Assembly (NCBI RefSeq): GCF_026914265.1
Contig: NC_069135.1
Coordinates: 22,437,639 to 22,501,638, forward strand
DNA: 64,000 nt
Direction of reading: 5' to 3'
DNA from: Mya arenaria
Taxonomy: Eukaryota > Mollusca > Bivalvia > Myida > Myidae
Numbering within the stretch: the stretch's first letter is position 1; every line of letters starts with the position of its first letter. Below, piece after piece: positions 12,378-24,900 of this stretch. The notes beneath the pieces were generated by a model. It saw only the letters and a list, made by a program, of their open reading frames with translations. It searched no databases and was not told where the DNA came from. The position numbers and the translations under genes are program-made.

Positions 12378-14277
12378 ATGGCTTCTGGTGGGAATAAAAG
12401 CGACGCAGACTCACGAACGAGAGATGAAATTGCTGCCGTGAAGAACAAGTACAACGATATAGTGAAAGTTATTTCCAACGTTGATGATGTGATTTCCATT
12501 AAAACCGCCGAAGTTGATGTCTGTTGCAAATTTCATCTAACGGGTAGGTGCATTTTTTATATTTATTTTAATATTTTACTGTAAAAGTGTCTATACCAAT
12601 GACTTGAGAAAGTTCGTTACTTTGTTATCATGTTGCGATTTCGAGTCCGCGCTGATTCTGCCCAGCCGCTTGAAGTATTTAGAAGTAAGTCTATATTTTT
12701 ATTTTGTTATTGTTATAAAATTAAATCAAACGTTACAGCTTCCTATCCTGATGTTGTTCCAATCATCACCACAGAGTCTTCGTATCTTACCTCTGAAAAA
12801 ACTCTGGAATTGACATCGTGTTTGAGGAACAAGGCGTCTACACTCTCAGGACATAGACGTTTGTATATTTTAATAGAGGAATGTAAACAGTGGATGGACG
12901 ATGAACTTTGTGAACATTTTGCTCACGATAGCAAACATCAAGATTCCAGTCACAAGGAGAAGAGAAAGAAAGCTAAAAAGAAATCAAAGTCTAAACAAGA
13001 AGAAACGGATATGAAGGCAAATATTCAAAATGAAGTTGACGTGAAACGCGAATGCGCCGAGATTCGACCGGTTGAAACTATTAAAAGTGAAGCGGTAAAG
13101 TATTTTAGCTCTTAAAATCACCATACAATTTATATGCTTATTCAATATTTTGCAAAGCTATTTTCTATGCGATGAGCAAAAAGTCTGATTTTAATGAATT
13201 GCCTTTGACGCCACGACTTTGATGTTTACATATAACGTCAACAAAACACTACATTTTACTGGTTATGTGTTGAATATATACTACGTACTCAGTTCATGCA
13301 TAAAACCAAATAAGGACTAAGTAAAAATAGAATTACAACAATATGACATCCGAACAATTTGGGGTTTTATCAACTGTCGGTATATTTACATTTAACTAGA
13401 TATATAGATTTGGTACGTATGTCAGTATAGTTGTAACAACACCACATAACATAGAATTTATTGTAAAGTAAAGCCCCAGCTCATTATAAAGTTATTCAAA
13501 CAAAGTAATTCTAACAACATTCGCCATTTTTGTAGGTAGAAATACTAATTCTTACTAGATTTCATTATAAAATGGCTTCGATAATTTGTTGTAATATTAT
13601 TACATTCAAGTCTTGGTCATAAAATACCTTGTCTTATCATGTTTTAGGATGGATCTACAAAATGGACTAAAGGCTTCAACTATTTTATCACCATGCGTAT
13701 ACAGGATGCAGCATTGTTGGATGAGTTGGAAACGACAAAGGATTGGATAGAAACACGCTATCCTCAGTATCAGGGTTATTTGATGCCGAGGAATAGATTA
13801 CATCTTACTTTTGAAGTACTTCGGTTGGAGTCTGAGTCGGATGAAATAAAATGTGCGCAGGCTTTTGAATGTGTGAAAGACAAGTTAACTCTGCTAATGA
13901 GAAATTCTGGTGACCTTTTGTTTGAAGGGCTAACTCATTTTCCTAATTTCAATAAGGTCATTTTTGCGGAGGTTATGTATCCGTCCAGTTTGAATCAGCT
14001 TATAAAAGCCATTCGCGACGTCCTTTGGGAGGCGGGAATTAAGATTGAGTCTAAGCGTTTTGTTGCTCATCTTTCATTGTATAGAGTAAGTAAAACGGAG
14101 TATCATTCTAAAGATTGGCCAAGAGCTCCTCTTCAATTGTGCAAATACGACGGTGTTATTTTTGGATCACAAAAAGTAGATAACCTTCATGTTTGTGAGA
14201 TGGGAAGCTGTGCGACAGATGACGAGAACGTCAGTGGTATTCCGTTTTATAGAAGTATATGGAAATTGGAAATATGA
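12378..14277 (+). CDS. AKAP7-like: AKAP7-like 2H phosphoesterase, three coding exons, 383 aa
   Basis: Exons 12378-12543, 12739-13094 and 13648-14277; all junctions are GT/AG, phases agree (1, then 0) and the joined CDS is 1152 bp. The N-terminal ~140 residues are novel to me and include a Lys-rich nuclear-localisation-like tract (EKRKKAKKKSKSKQ). The C-terminal 2H domain starts at GFNYFITMRI. It has both catalytic H-x-T/S motifs, HLT at residues 226-228 and HLS at 315-317, about 89 residues apart as expected for the fold, plus the conserved LRFEG-like strand (LLFEGL). Members of the family hydrolyse 2',5'-linked oligoadenylates (AKAP7) or process RNA ends; an enzyme active in the nucleus or cytosol is inferred. 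No PKA-binding helix is evident. The ATG at 12378 was chosen because an acceptor lies just upstream and the next exon joins in phase. Confidence 0.85.
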
Positions 14278-17200
14278 CAACGTGAGGTGTTTTTCCATTG
14301 CAACTACGAAGCAACCGCACATGCAAAAGGAACACTAGTACCTGCAGCGTTATGAAACAAATCTTGACTAAATGCGAATTTGTTAACTCCAATCAATGCA
14401 TATATGATAAATGATTATTACATGTTTATAGATTGCAAGTTTTTGCAAATATTAATATAGTACGTCATTATTGATGGATTTCAACTTATGACGTAACCGT
14501 GCTTTAATGAAAATTGATTTGAAAATTCTACAGAACAAGGGACGTTTTTGTCAAACATTATCCACTCTAAGTGTCGCTTTGACATAAACATGTTGGATAA
14601 ATAAGCACAAGTGAATAAATGTTTTGTTAATTTAGAAAACAATGCACTGATTATAAATGGTTGCACAAATTGTATGTGAAATTAAAAATGTTCGCATGAG
14701 ACTGTTGACCTTCAGCTATGTTTTCGTACGACTGTTGTCCGAGATCTTGAACTACGAAACTTGTGACACTAAAAACTAATTGACCATCTTCTGGTCAAAT
14801 ATAACATATCAAGATTTATTGCACTTAGTTAAACTGTTTTCGAGTTATTGTGTGAACATGCCTTGGTCTGCAGACTGACCGACCAAACGACCGTCATTTG
14901 CCAACCTATATGCCCCTTTTTTAAAAGGGTGCATATACACTTATTGATAAATCGCACTTTAATAGCTCACGTCTGACAAGACAACAATTCATTTCAGAAA
15001 TGAATGCATAAATAAAGATATAAGATATATACCAACGGAAATAATTTATAATGCTTTTTATGTATTATTAAAATTATATTGTTTACCCAATTGGTTGGTT
15101 TTGCAGAACGTAAGAACAGTCATATCTCACCATTTCCGATATCTCCGGATGTTATACATATATTCGAAAGTTTCATAACGCAAACGTTTTTCTGAAAAAG
15201 TTCTGTGCACTGAGAAAAAGTAACATTTCTAATGCTGACTGTATAAATGATAATCTGTGAACTTTTATAACCTCCCCTTTTAATGTAAATTTACACTGTC
15301 TAAAAAGTCCCATGCACATGTATGAGGAAGCGATAGTAGCAAGAAAATATAATGTATAGGTAGACACGACAATGAATTAGTAAAAAGTGGAGAGAAAATT
15401 GATCAGAAATTCCAACCGATTTGCATTTTTGTTCTTATAGAAATGTATTATGGAAAACTAGATAATGCCTTGTAAACACGTTTATAGAAAATTGAAAACG
15501 TTAATTTTTAAAATATCTATAATTTAACTTCTGTTTTACAAGAGATGTCTGTTTGATAGTAGAACATATTATTTGTATAAAACAGGTTCTATTTCGAGCA
15601 TCTTTGCTCCTTTGACATCGTTTGACAACAGAATGAAGAATTTGCTTTTTAAATTTGAATCTCAAACTCTGAACCTTAGCTTAAAATATTTAAATGTTAA
15701 GGTGCACATCATTTTTTCAATAAATCAATCATTCTTCAATACAAATTATTGTAAATTAGGTCAATAATTATGCGTACACAAGCGGACGTAAATCCGTGTG
15801 GTGATGACTGGTATTCGCGCTCTCAACTTGTCTTACTCAACCTCTCAAGGGAAACGTCGTTGTTTTATGCGCCTAGCAATACTTATGTGTATGTGTACGC
15901 AGAAATTTGGGTTGGTTACGTCGTCCGTTGGGAATTCTGGGCGATTTCTTACACTATATGTTGGCATTTTAGAACTGATAAAAGCATTTACTTCTAAACG
16001 ATAAAAAATAACATATCGATGTAACAGTTTGTTTTTCCTTTGACCAACTGATACGTACATAAACTTCGAAAATCAAATAACATAAAATGTATATAAACGT
16101 AAAGTTTAAGTCATTGTGTTACAAAACTGCTTCCTAGAATGATGTTTTAATATCCTTTTTACCACCCAATGTAAATCATGCTCCTCCACAATGTACCAAT
16201 TATGATACAATTAGGTCCTTGCATTGCCTTAGCAATTCAAACGAGATTTTATAATCAAAATTACGACTTTCCAGTTATCTCCTCCGGAAACCCGACTCCT
16301 GCATTCATTGGATTAAAATGTTCATGTTCACAGCCATCCCATTGAAAAACAACGCGACGTTTCTTGCAACAGCCCCATAATGGACTGTTTGTAGTGTTAG
16401 CGATTAACAACAATAAGCTAGTTTTTGCTTAAGTCATCTAATATAAGATACCGATCCCCGCGATCTCTATATGTGTAAATAGCCGTCGTGAAAAAATTAG
16501 TCGACCTATGTTATCGATAGTAGCAGTCTTTGGATGTTTCGTAAGTCAGTGGTTAGTCATATCTCCACGATTTCCCTTAAAAATTAAAGCCACCTTCACC
16601 CAACAGTGAATCTGTAAAGAGAAGAGAATACACTTGGAAAAAAGGTTGTTATATTCCAACACAATAATTAATCAGAAACGATTACGTATATCAACGCCGG
16701 GCTACTTGGTACTTTATTATCAGGATGCATTTTAAGGCAATGTCAATTCGGACAACGGCTAATAGCGTTTTGATAGTTTTGACAGAAGTTGACATTAGAG
16801 TAGCAGGCTTCAACATTTTAGGGTAAGTTTTAAGATTAAGTGTTAAAGACAAATAAACGCAGAAACAAAAGAACCGTTGAATTGAGGTATAATTTACATC
16901 CCTACCTAACCTGCGTATTTTGCGCGTATAGACGCTACACGCCTGGTGTTCAGGTACTTAATAACTAAATGCTAGGTACATGATGTGGTCCTGGATTCCC
17001 CCTCTATATTTAGGATTGAGAATGCTACCTTAGTTTGATATTTTGTTTAAGTCTCAGTGGTGCACATACTTGATGGTTGCTTTTAATTTAGACCAATAAC
17101 TGCACAGAGAGAGAGAGAAATTTCATAAATATCTCAGAGATTCAGTACTTTTTGATGGACCAGAACTTGGCTGTCTTCCGTCCTGATGAAATATGGATAC

Positions 17201-18029
17201 CTTGAAATACAGACAATGCTAAACTTTAAAGTGAGTGAATCCTCTTAGAAGAAACGAGACATACCTTTTTATTGTTAAAATCAATTGGGGTTGAACTGAA
17301 TTATAAAGAAATGTATGATGTCATATATTTGAAATGCTAGAAATGACATTTTTTACGAAGTGTTTTCTTTTTTGCATTGAAATGTATAGGGAAATTTAAT
17401 TAATTGGTAGTGTATAACCTTCATGCGACTTTGTGAGGCTCCTTCGAGATGTTTAGCATCAACACTTAATACGGAAACTGATCTAGCCAACCTGAAAAAC
17501 AACGAACCCCTGATATCAAATGCCAAGCATAAAAGTATACTGTATAAAGCATGTTGTTTGTACTTGTTTTCTGTAGGCGGAATTATAGTAAAAGGAAATT
17601 GATATAATTCGGCAAGATCGTTGAGCATTTAAAATGTGTTTTTGTTTCGATAGAGAAGCCCAAAACCTACCCGTCCGCGGACGCTAAACAAAGAAACGAT
17701 TTGTTGTCGCCTTTTATTAACCCTAAATTGAAAAAAAAGGATTGTAAACGACAATATGTTTTTATAACTAAAAGATAAGAAATGTAAATACCATTTTCGC
17801 AAAAATTTGGAAAAACACTTCTAATTTATATCTGCCGAACTTCCCGGTATGACCTTAGACAACGATAACACGTGCACAGACGGCTTTTATGCAAGCCGCG
17901 GATTTTAACACTACCGACTTTTACCTTTTATGGTAATACTCTTGCAACAACGTAATCAACCGAGTTGAAATCAATAGTTGAACGGCTTGTTATCAATGTT
18001 TTAGTTCTATAGAAAGATAAACACTAGGG
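14278..18029. other. Intergenic region between the two AKAP7-like copies
   Basis: About 3.7 kb of AT-rich sequence. Apart from the repeat fragment at 14700-14942, no gene, RNA gene or tandem array is recognised. Open frames of 60-91 codons (for example 17353-17628 on the minus strand) show no family resemblance. Confidence 0.4.
14700..14942 (-). repeat. Remnant of a pearl-like element (element B type end)
   Basis: In reverse complement this reads as the 5' end of a pearl-like element: a terminal hairpin TATGCCCCTTTTTTAAAAGGG, a GACCGACCAAACGACCG tetranucleotide-like tract and about one degenerate core unit. It resembles the start of element B in inverted orientation. The remainder is missing. 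Confidence 0.45.
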
Positions 18030-18594
18030 AAGGACACGTACAAGGAAGAGACAGTTATTTCTTAGCTACGTGATCTCTATCAAATCCGCCGATGCTGATA
18101 TATGTTGCAAGTTTCAGGTAACCGGTACGTTAGAACATTGACTTATAAATTAAATAAATGCTCTGTAAAATTAGTATACCAAAGACGTAGTTTGATACAT
18201 ATATCCTGCGATGTTACTGTTTCGAAGTATTTTTGAAATTACTCTGGGTTCATTGTTATAATGTTTGTGTTGTTACTTTTTTAAATGTTATTAAATACGT
18301 TTTTCAGCCTCCTATCTATTGTGTGTCCCAACAATCGCGGTAAGATCTTCTTCGTTTATCTGAGGAAACATTCAAATTGACATCGTTTTTGTTGAACAAG
18401 GCATCAAATCTCTCAGATCATCAAAGTTTGGATTTCATTATAGGCAAATACAATAAGTGGATACAAGGAAATTGTATTCAAGTTAGCAAAGAAAAAGGTA
18501 TATATCAGCAGGTGAGGAAAACGAAAGCTCAACGGAAACATAAAAATACTAAAAGTATACAAGTTTAAAACGAATATAAACACTCGAAAAAGCC
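18030..18594 (+). pseudogene. Decayed 5' exons of the second AKAP7-like gene
   Basis: Sequence homologous to exons 1 and 2 of the upstream gene. The exon 1 remnant ends at 18124 with a still usable CCG|GTACGT donor (ICCKF matches VCCKF). The exon 2 remnant starts at 18308 after TTTTCAG and keeps peptides such as LTSFLLNKASNLSDH and a Lys-rich tract. Compared with the intact copy, the first exon has no matching ATG, exon 2 has a frame disruption near 18356, and a TAA at 18566-18568 closes the frame. The intron between exons 2 and 3 (553 bp in the intact copy) is absent here, so the exon 2 remnant runs directly into the 2H domain while intron 1 is kept. Confidence 0.7.
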
Positions 18595-19194
18595 ATGGCA
18601 ATGGGACACCGCTTCAGCCATTTTACTGCCATTCGTATAACGAATGAGGACTTGTTAAATGAGTTGGAAAAGTCACAGGATTGGATAGAAACACGCTTTC
18701 CTCAGTATATGGAACATCGGACGGCAAGGAATAAAATGCATTTAACTCTTCAAGTATTTCGGTTAGAGTCTAATTCGGATGAATTATATTGTGCACAGGC
18801 TTATGAATGTGTTAGAGACCGGTTAACTGCGCTCATGCATAATTCTGGCGACCTTCGGTTTGAAGGGCTAGCTCATTTTCCGGATTCCAATAAAGTCATA
18901 TTTGCGGATGTTAAGTATCAGCCAAGTCTAAATGAGCTGGTAAAAGCTGTCCAAAGAGTTCTTGAAGATGCTGGAATTAGGATAGACTCCAAACGCTTCG
19001 TTGCTCATGTTTCGTTGTTTAATGTAAGCATGAGGGCGTTCCAAAGGAGTGATTGGCCGAGAAATCTCCTTCAACTGGACAACTTTGAAGGTCATTTCTT
19101 CGGATCACAAAACGTAGATAACCTCCACGTTTGTCAGATGGGAAGCACCGCGAATGATGGCTTTTATAGAAGAATCTGGCAATTGGAAATATGA
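18595..19194 (+). CDS. AKAP7-like 2H phosphoesterase, domain-only paralogue, 199 aa
   Basis: A single uninterrupted frame covers only the 2H domain and is clearly homologous to exon 3 of the gene at 12378-14277 (shared blocks include DWIETR, RFVAH and GSQ-VDNLHVC-MGS). Both catalytic motifs are present (HLT in KMHLTLQV, HVS in FVAHVSLF). The ATG at 18595 sits in a strong Kozak context (GCCATGG) and the frame ends in the family-like YRRIWQLEI. The upstream exons are decayed, so this would be a short enzyme without the basic N-terminal region. The intact frame and retained catalytic residues suggest it still encodes a functional domain; expression is unproven. A recently inactivated pseudogene is the alternative. 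Confidence 0.7.
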   Translation: MAMGHRFSHFTAIRITNEDLLNELEKSQDWIETRFPQYMEHRTARNKMHLTLQVFRLESNSDELYCAQAYECVRDRLTALMHNSGDLRFEGLAHFPDSNKVIFADVKYQPSLNELVKAVQRVLEDAGIRIDSKRFVAHVSLFNVSMRAFQRSDWPRNLLQLDNFEGHFFGSQNVDNLHVCQMGSTANDGFYRRIWQLEI

Positions 19195-19384
19195 AACTTC
19201 AGCCTTTGTGACCTTAATGCCCATTGTAAGCGCAGAAACAAAATATTACACTAGTAAGTGTAGTATTATGAAACAAACTAGTAAAATGGACATTCGAAAG
19301 AACCAAAATAAAACAAAAACGTAAAGGTTTGATTTGTAATTAGATTATTCCCTAAAAAGACTAAAAAACATAATCTACTGGACT

Positions 19385-20100
19385 TACTTTAAGGGCCTTC
19401 CAATGTGCAAAGGGGGTTTGGAAGACCCAAAATAAAAACGCTTCAAAAGTTCATGTTTATTTAGTTTTGAGGAAAAATATTTTTGAGAGTAAATCATACA
19501 TCCTTTGTGACATGTTTGGGGGTAATAAGAAGTTGACTAAATTCTAAGAAAGAAAATTTTATCAAATTTTGGACCAAAAAGCATCTGCATTTTTTTCGGA
19601 AATGTCTGTCCACAATATAACTGTATTTTGGTGTCACTATGCCCCAGGCTACCTAATTAACAATGTCCTGTATGTTTTTGATGACGTATTTTTACATAAG
19701 AAAGATGTCCAATAAATGAATGAAAAATAGTGGATTAAATAAATTTCCTTGTTACAAATATGCAAATATCTTTCTTAAAATAGCTGCAATCACCACACAG
19801 TCTCAAGGCATTGTTCAATGAAAAGAACTGATCATTTTGAAACAAAAACATTTCCATTTTGTACAAAGACATTTCCGGAAAAATGCAAATGCTTTTTTAT
19901 TAGAAATTTGATAAAATCTTTATTCGTAAATTTTGCTCAACTCCTAAATACAGCTAAACATGTTGCAACGGATATGTGTATCACGCTTGCTTAATATTGA
20001 ACCTAAAAACTTAATTAAAAAACAACTTTTTTTGTAAACATTTTTTGGTTCTTCAAACGACGTTTGCACTGTGGAATACCTTTTTTACGCTCGCTGTTTG
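19385..20100. mobile_element. Fold-back (long inverted repeat) element
   Basis: Two arms of ~210 bp in inverted orientation (about 19385-19605 and 19885-20100) flank a ~280-bp spacer. For example, the left arm TTTTATCAAATTTTGG...AGCATCTGCATTTTTTTCGG has its reverse complement in the right arm, where AAAATGCAAATGCTTTTTTATT and AAATTTGATAAAATCTTTAT appear. The outer ends also match: CTTCCAATGTGCAAA...GGTTTGGAAGACC against the complement of the GGTTCTTCAAACGACGTTTGCACTGTGGAA region. Arm similarity is imperfect. No coding capacity. It resembles a MITE or foldback element. Confidence 0.55.
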
Positions 20101-20844
20101 TTTGTGTTCTCCAATATGTTATCAATCATCGTTTTTGTTTTAGCTTTTTCAGTAACCATTGAATAAATATATTTCTTTTTGTTTCGGAATAAGCATTACC
20201 TGTTCTTAACACAATTTTAAATAAGAAATGAAATCTATTGGAACAAGCCCAGTAGTCAAAATGTAAAGCAAAAAACCCTGTTTAGAGGCAAAAAACATTG
20301 AACGAGAGACACACAACTCAGAGAGACCACATATACATCGAAATAGGGGTACCTGGCGTGTTTGAAAGATTGTATTTTCGATTTCGGACCCATCGTCTGT
20401 TTAATTTTACAGATTTACCCCCATTACAATCGATAACGGCTGACTGCTGATTTACTAAAATAAACGTTAAGCCAGTTTGAAAAATACTGTGGTTCTTTTA
20501 CACTAAATATTAGTTGGAATACTACATTAAACGAACGCAAATATCAGCAGCTATTAGTTTCAAACAATATTTGGTTTTAAAAACCTTAACAATTTCTGTT
20601 TTGAAGATTTTTTAATGTAAAACTTTTATATTTTTAATGTAAAACTTTTATACATTATATATAAAAATATCATACCTAGGCATGTCACTCATTTTGACAT
20701 AAACGTACGAATGTATGATTTTGTACTAGCTTTTTAGAGGATTAGTCAATGCCGATCGTTCAGAGCATTGTTTAAGTAAACATGATATAATAAGTCATTT
20801 GAAATGATTTTCGACCTTGTGTTTGCTGTGCCATTTAGACTATT
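20101..20844. other. Non-coding stretch before the 49-bp satellite
   Basis: AT-rich sequence without recognisable genes. A short local duplication (TTTTTAATGTAAAACTTTTATA twice) occurs around 20610-20655. Nothing else is seen. Confidence 0.35.
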
Positions 20845-21655
20845 TATATGCTTGTATAATGCCTTAATGAGAAACATTTTTTTATAGGAAAATCATATGA
20901 TTGTACCATGCCACGATGTGAAATTTGTATAGAAAATCATATGCTTGTATAATGCCTTGATGGGAAATAAATTTGTATAGAAAAACCTATGCTTGTATAA
21001 TGCCTTGATGGGAAATAAATTTGTATAGAAAATCATATGCTTGTACAATGCCTTGATGGGAAATAAATTTGTATAGAAAAATCATATGCTTGTACAATGC
21101 CTTGATGGGAAATAAATTTGTATAGAAAAACCTATGCTTGTACAATGCCTTGATGGGAAATAAATTTGTATAGAAAAATCATATGCTTGTACAATGCCTT
21201 GATGGGAAATAAATTTGTATAGAAAAATCATATGCTTGTATAATGCCTTGATGAGAAATAAATTTGTATAGAAAAATCATATGCTTGTATAATGCCTTGA
21301 TGGGAAATAAATTTGTATAGAAAAATCATATGCTTGTATAATGCCTTGATGGGAAATAAATTTGTATAGAAAAATCATATGCTTGTATAATGCCTTGATG
21401 AGAAATAAATTTGTATAGAAAAATCATATGCTTGTATAATGCATTGATGAGAAATAAATTTGTATAGAAAAATCATATGCTTGTATAATGCCTTGATGAG
21501 AAATAAATTTGCATAGAAAAATCATATGCTTCTACAAGACCTTGATGGGAACAAACTTATTTCGAAAAATCGGATACTTGTAGAATGCCTTGATGGGGAA
21601 AAAAATATTTCGAAAAATCAGATACTTGTACAATGTATTGATGAGAAATAAGCGT
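20845..21655. repeat. Tandem satellite, 48-50 bp unit, about 16 copies
   Basis: The unit contains ATCATATGCTTGTATAATGC, CTTGATGGGAAATAAATTTG and TATAGAAAA. The central copies are nearly identical, with length changes confined to the A run, while the first and last copies are more diverged, the usual pattern of an array maintained by unequal exchange. It lies just downstream (3') of the minus-strand Ig receptor gene. Confidence 0.9.
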
Positions 21656-21993
21656 GAACTACTGACGAGACCCAATTGAATTATAACTTATACATGATAT
21701 TTTTTTCAAATGTAAATTAGTATTGCCGTAACTTGAGGCAATATCTTATCGGAATTCAACGCTAATACATATGTTAAGAAATTGTAAAATTGCTTTAAAG
21801 TGTGTTTTTTCTATGTCAATACACTTGATAACGGGCCAAGTGGGTATGCAATCTCTTTTAGCAATGGGTTTGTAAATAATGTATTCGGTTCAATAGTGCG
21901 TTTAAAAGTTGTATTCAGTATTAGATATCAACTCGCCTAGCATTCTTTTACATAATGGAATGTAACATGCAATCGATGACTCAATCATTAATA

Positions 21994-24900
21994 TTAAAAT
22001 GTGTTTTCATAAGCCACATTGTCATTTTCAAGTTGGTGTACGGTGAGGTCGGTATAGTCGTGTTCACTTGTTGCAAGCTTTATTTCTTCATACGCCACAT
22101 GTTCGAATTGCCTCAGGCTCCGAGATGATCTGAAATTTAAATGATATAAACCAAAAGTCAATCGTGATGAACCAAATACTATTTCGTCCATCGGTTTACC
22201 GTTTCAATGTAATAAAACCCACATTTCTTGATATTAATTCCGATTGCGTTTTTTTTTCTTGTGAATTTCGTATGTATTGTCAGTGTGGCTTTGTTCTTTT
22301 ATTGTATCCCGTTAGTGTTGTCAATGTAGCCATGACCTTTCATTAGATTTCGTATGTGTTGTCAGTATAGCCATGACCATTTATTGTTTCCCGTATGTGT
22401 TGTCACTGTGGCTATGACCTTTTATTGTATCTCGTATGTGTTGTCACTGTGGCTATGACCTTTTATTGTATCTCGTATGTGTTGTCACTGTGGCTATGAC
22501 CTTTTATTGTATCTCGTATGTGTTGTCACTGTGGCTATGACCTTTTATTGTATCTCGTATGTGTTGTCACTGTGGCTATGACCTTTTATTGTATCTCATA
22601 TGTGTTGTTACTGTGGCTATGACCTTTTATTGTATCTCATATGTGTTGTTACTGTGGCTATGAACTTTTATTGTATCTCATATGTGTTGTTACTGTGGCT
22701 ATGACCTTTTATTGTATCTCATATGTGTTGTTACTGTGGCTATGAACTTTTATTGTATCTCATATGTGTTGTTACTGTGGCTATGAACTTTTATTGTATC
22801 TCGTATGTGTTGTCACTGTGGCCATGACCTTTTATTGTATCTCGTATGTGTTGTCACTGTGGCTATGACCTTTTATTGTATCTCATATGTGTTGTTACTG
22901 TTGCTATGACCTTTTATTGTATCTCATATGTGTTGTTACTGTGGCTATGACCTTTTATTGTATCTCATATGTGTTGTTACTGTGGCTATGACCTTTTATT
23001 GTATCTCATATGTGTTGTTACTGTGGCTATGAACTTTTATTGTATCTCATATGTGTTGTTACTGTGGCTATGAACTTTTATTGTATCTCGTATGTGTTGT
23101 CACTGTGGCCATGACCTTTTATTGTATCTCGTATGTGTTGTCACTGTGGCTATGAACTTTTATTGTATCTCATATGTGTTGTTACTGTGGCTATGACCTT
23201 TTATTGTATCTCATATGTGTTGTTACTGTGGCTATGACCTTTTATTGTATCTCATATGTGTTGTTACTGTGGCTATGACCTTTTATTGTATCTCATATGT
23301 GTTGTCACTGTAGCCATGACCTTTTATTGTATCTCGTATGTGTTGTCACTGTGGCTATGAAATTTTATTGTATCTCATATGTGTTGTTACTGTGGCTATG
23401 ACCTTTTATTGTATCTCATATGTGTTGTTACTGTGGCTATGACCTTTTATTGTATCTCATATGTGTTGTTACTGTGGCTATGACCTTTTATTGTATCTCG
23501 TATGTGTTGTCACTGTGGCTATGACCTTTTATTGTATCTCGTATGTGTTGTCACTGTGGCTATGACCTTTTATTGTATCTCGTATGTGTTGTCACTGTGG
23601 CCATGACCTTTTATTGTAGCCAGTATGTGTTGTCACTGTGGCTATGACCTTTTATTGTATCTGGTATTTGTTGTCACTGTGGCTATGACCTTTTATTGTA
23701 TCTCGTATGTGTTGTCACTGTGGCTATGACCTTTTATTGTATCTCGTATGTGTTGTCACTGTGGCTATGACCTTTTATTGTATCTCGTATGTGTTGTCAT
23801 GGTGGCTATGACCTTTTATTGTATTACGTATGTGTTGTCACTGTGGCTATGACCTTTTATTATTTCCCGTATGTGTTGTCAGTATGTCCATGGCCTTTTA
23901 TTGTATCTCGTATGTGATGTTAGTATAATTATGATCTTTTATTTTATCTCGTATGTGTTGTCACTGTGCCTAAGACCTTTTATTGTAGCCACTGTGTGTT
24001 GTCACTGTGGCTATAACATTTAATTGTATCTGGTATGTGTTGTCACTGTGGCTATAACCTTTAATTGTAGCCAGTATGTGTTGTTACTGAAGCTATGAAC
24101 GTTTATTGTATCTGGTATTTGTTGTCACTGTGGCTATGACCTTTTATTGTAGCCAGTATGTGTTGTCACTGTGGCTATGACCTTTTATTGTATCTCATAT
24201 GTGTTGTCACTGTGGCTATGACCTTTTATTGTATCTCGTATGTGTTGTCACTGTGGCTATGACCTTTTATTGTATCTCGTATGTGTTGTCACTGAGGTCA
24301 TGACCTTTTATTGTAGCCAGTATGTGTTGTCACTGTGGCTATGACCTTTTATTGTATCTCGTTTGTGTTGTGACTGTGACTATGACCTTTCATTGTATCT
24401 CGTATTTTTTTGACTGAGGCTATGACCTTTTATTGTATCTCGTTTGTGTTGTCAGTATGGCCATGACCTCTTAATTTAGCCGGTATGTGTTGTCACTGTG
24501 GCTATGACCTTTTATTGTATCTGGTATTTGTTGTCACTGTGGCTATGACCTTTTATTGTATCTCGTATGTGTTGTCACCGTGGCTATGACCTTTTATTGT
24601 ATCTCGTTTGTGTTGTCACTATGGCCATGACCTTGAATTGTATCTCATATGTGTTGTTACTGTGGCTATGACCTTTTATTGTATCCCGTATGTGTTGTCA
24701 CTCTGGCTATTACCTTTTATTGTAGCTCGAATGTGTTGTCAGTATAATCATGACCTTTTATTGTATCTCGTATGTGTTTTCACTGTGGCCATGAACTTTT
24801 ATTGTATCTCGTATGTGTTGTCACTGTGGCTATGATCTTTTATTGTATCTCGTATGTGTTGTCACTGTTCCCATGACCTTTGATTGTATCTCGTATGTGT

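Noticed and set aside
22003-22129. Reading the receptor tail as a purely inhibitory ITIM
   Set aside because: The first tyrosine does fit an ITIM, but the second YTDL at the exact ITAM spacing makes an activating motif the simpler reading. The ITIM alternative is noted in the finding.
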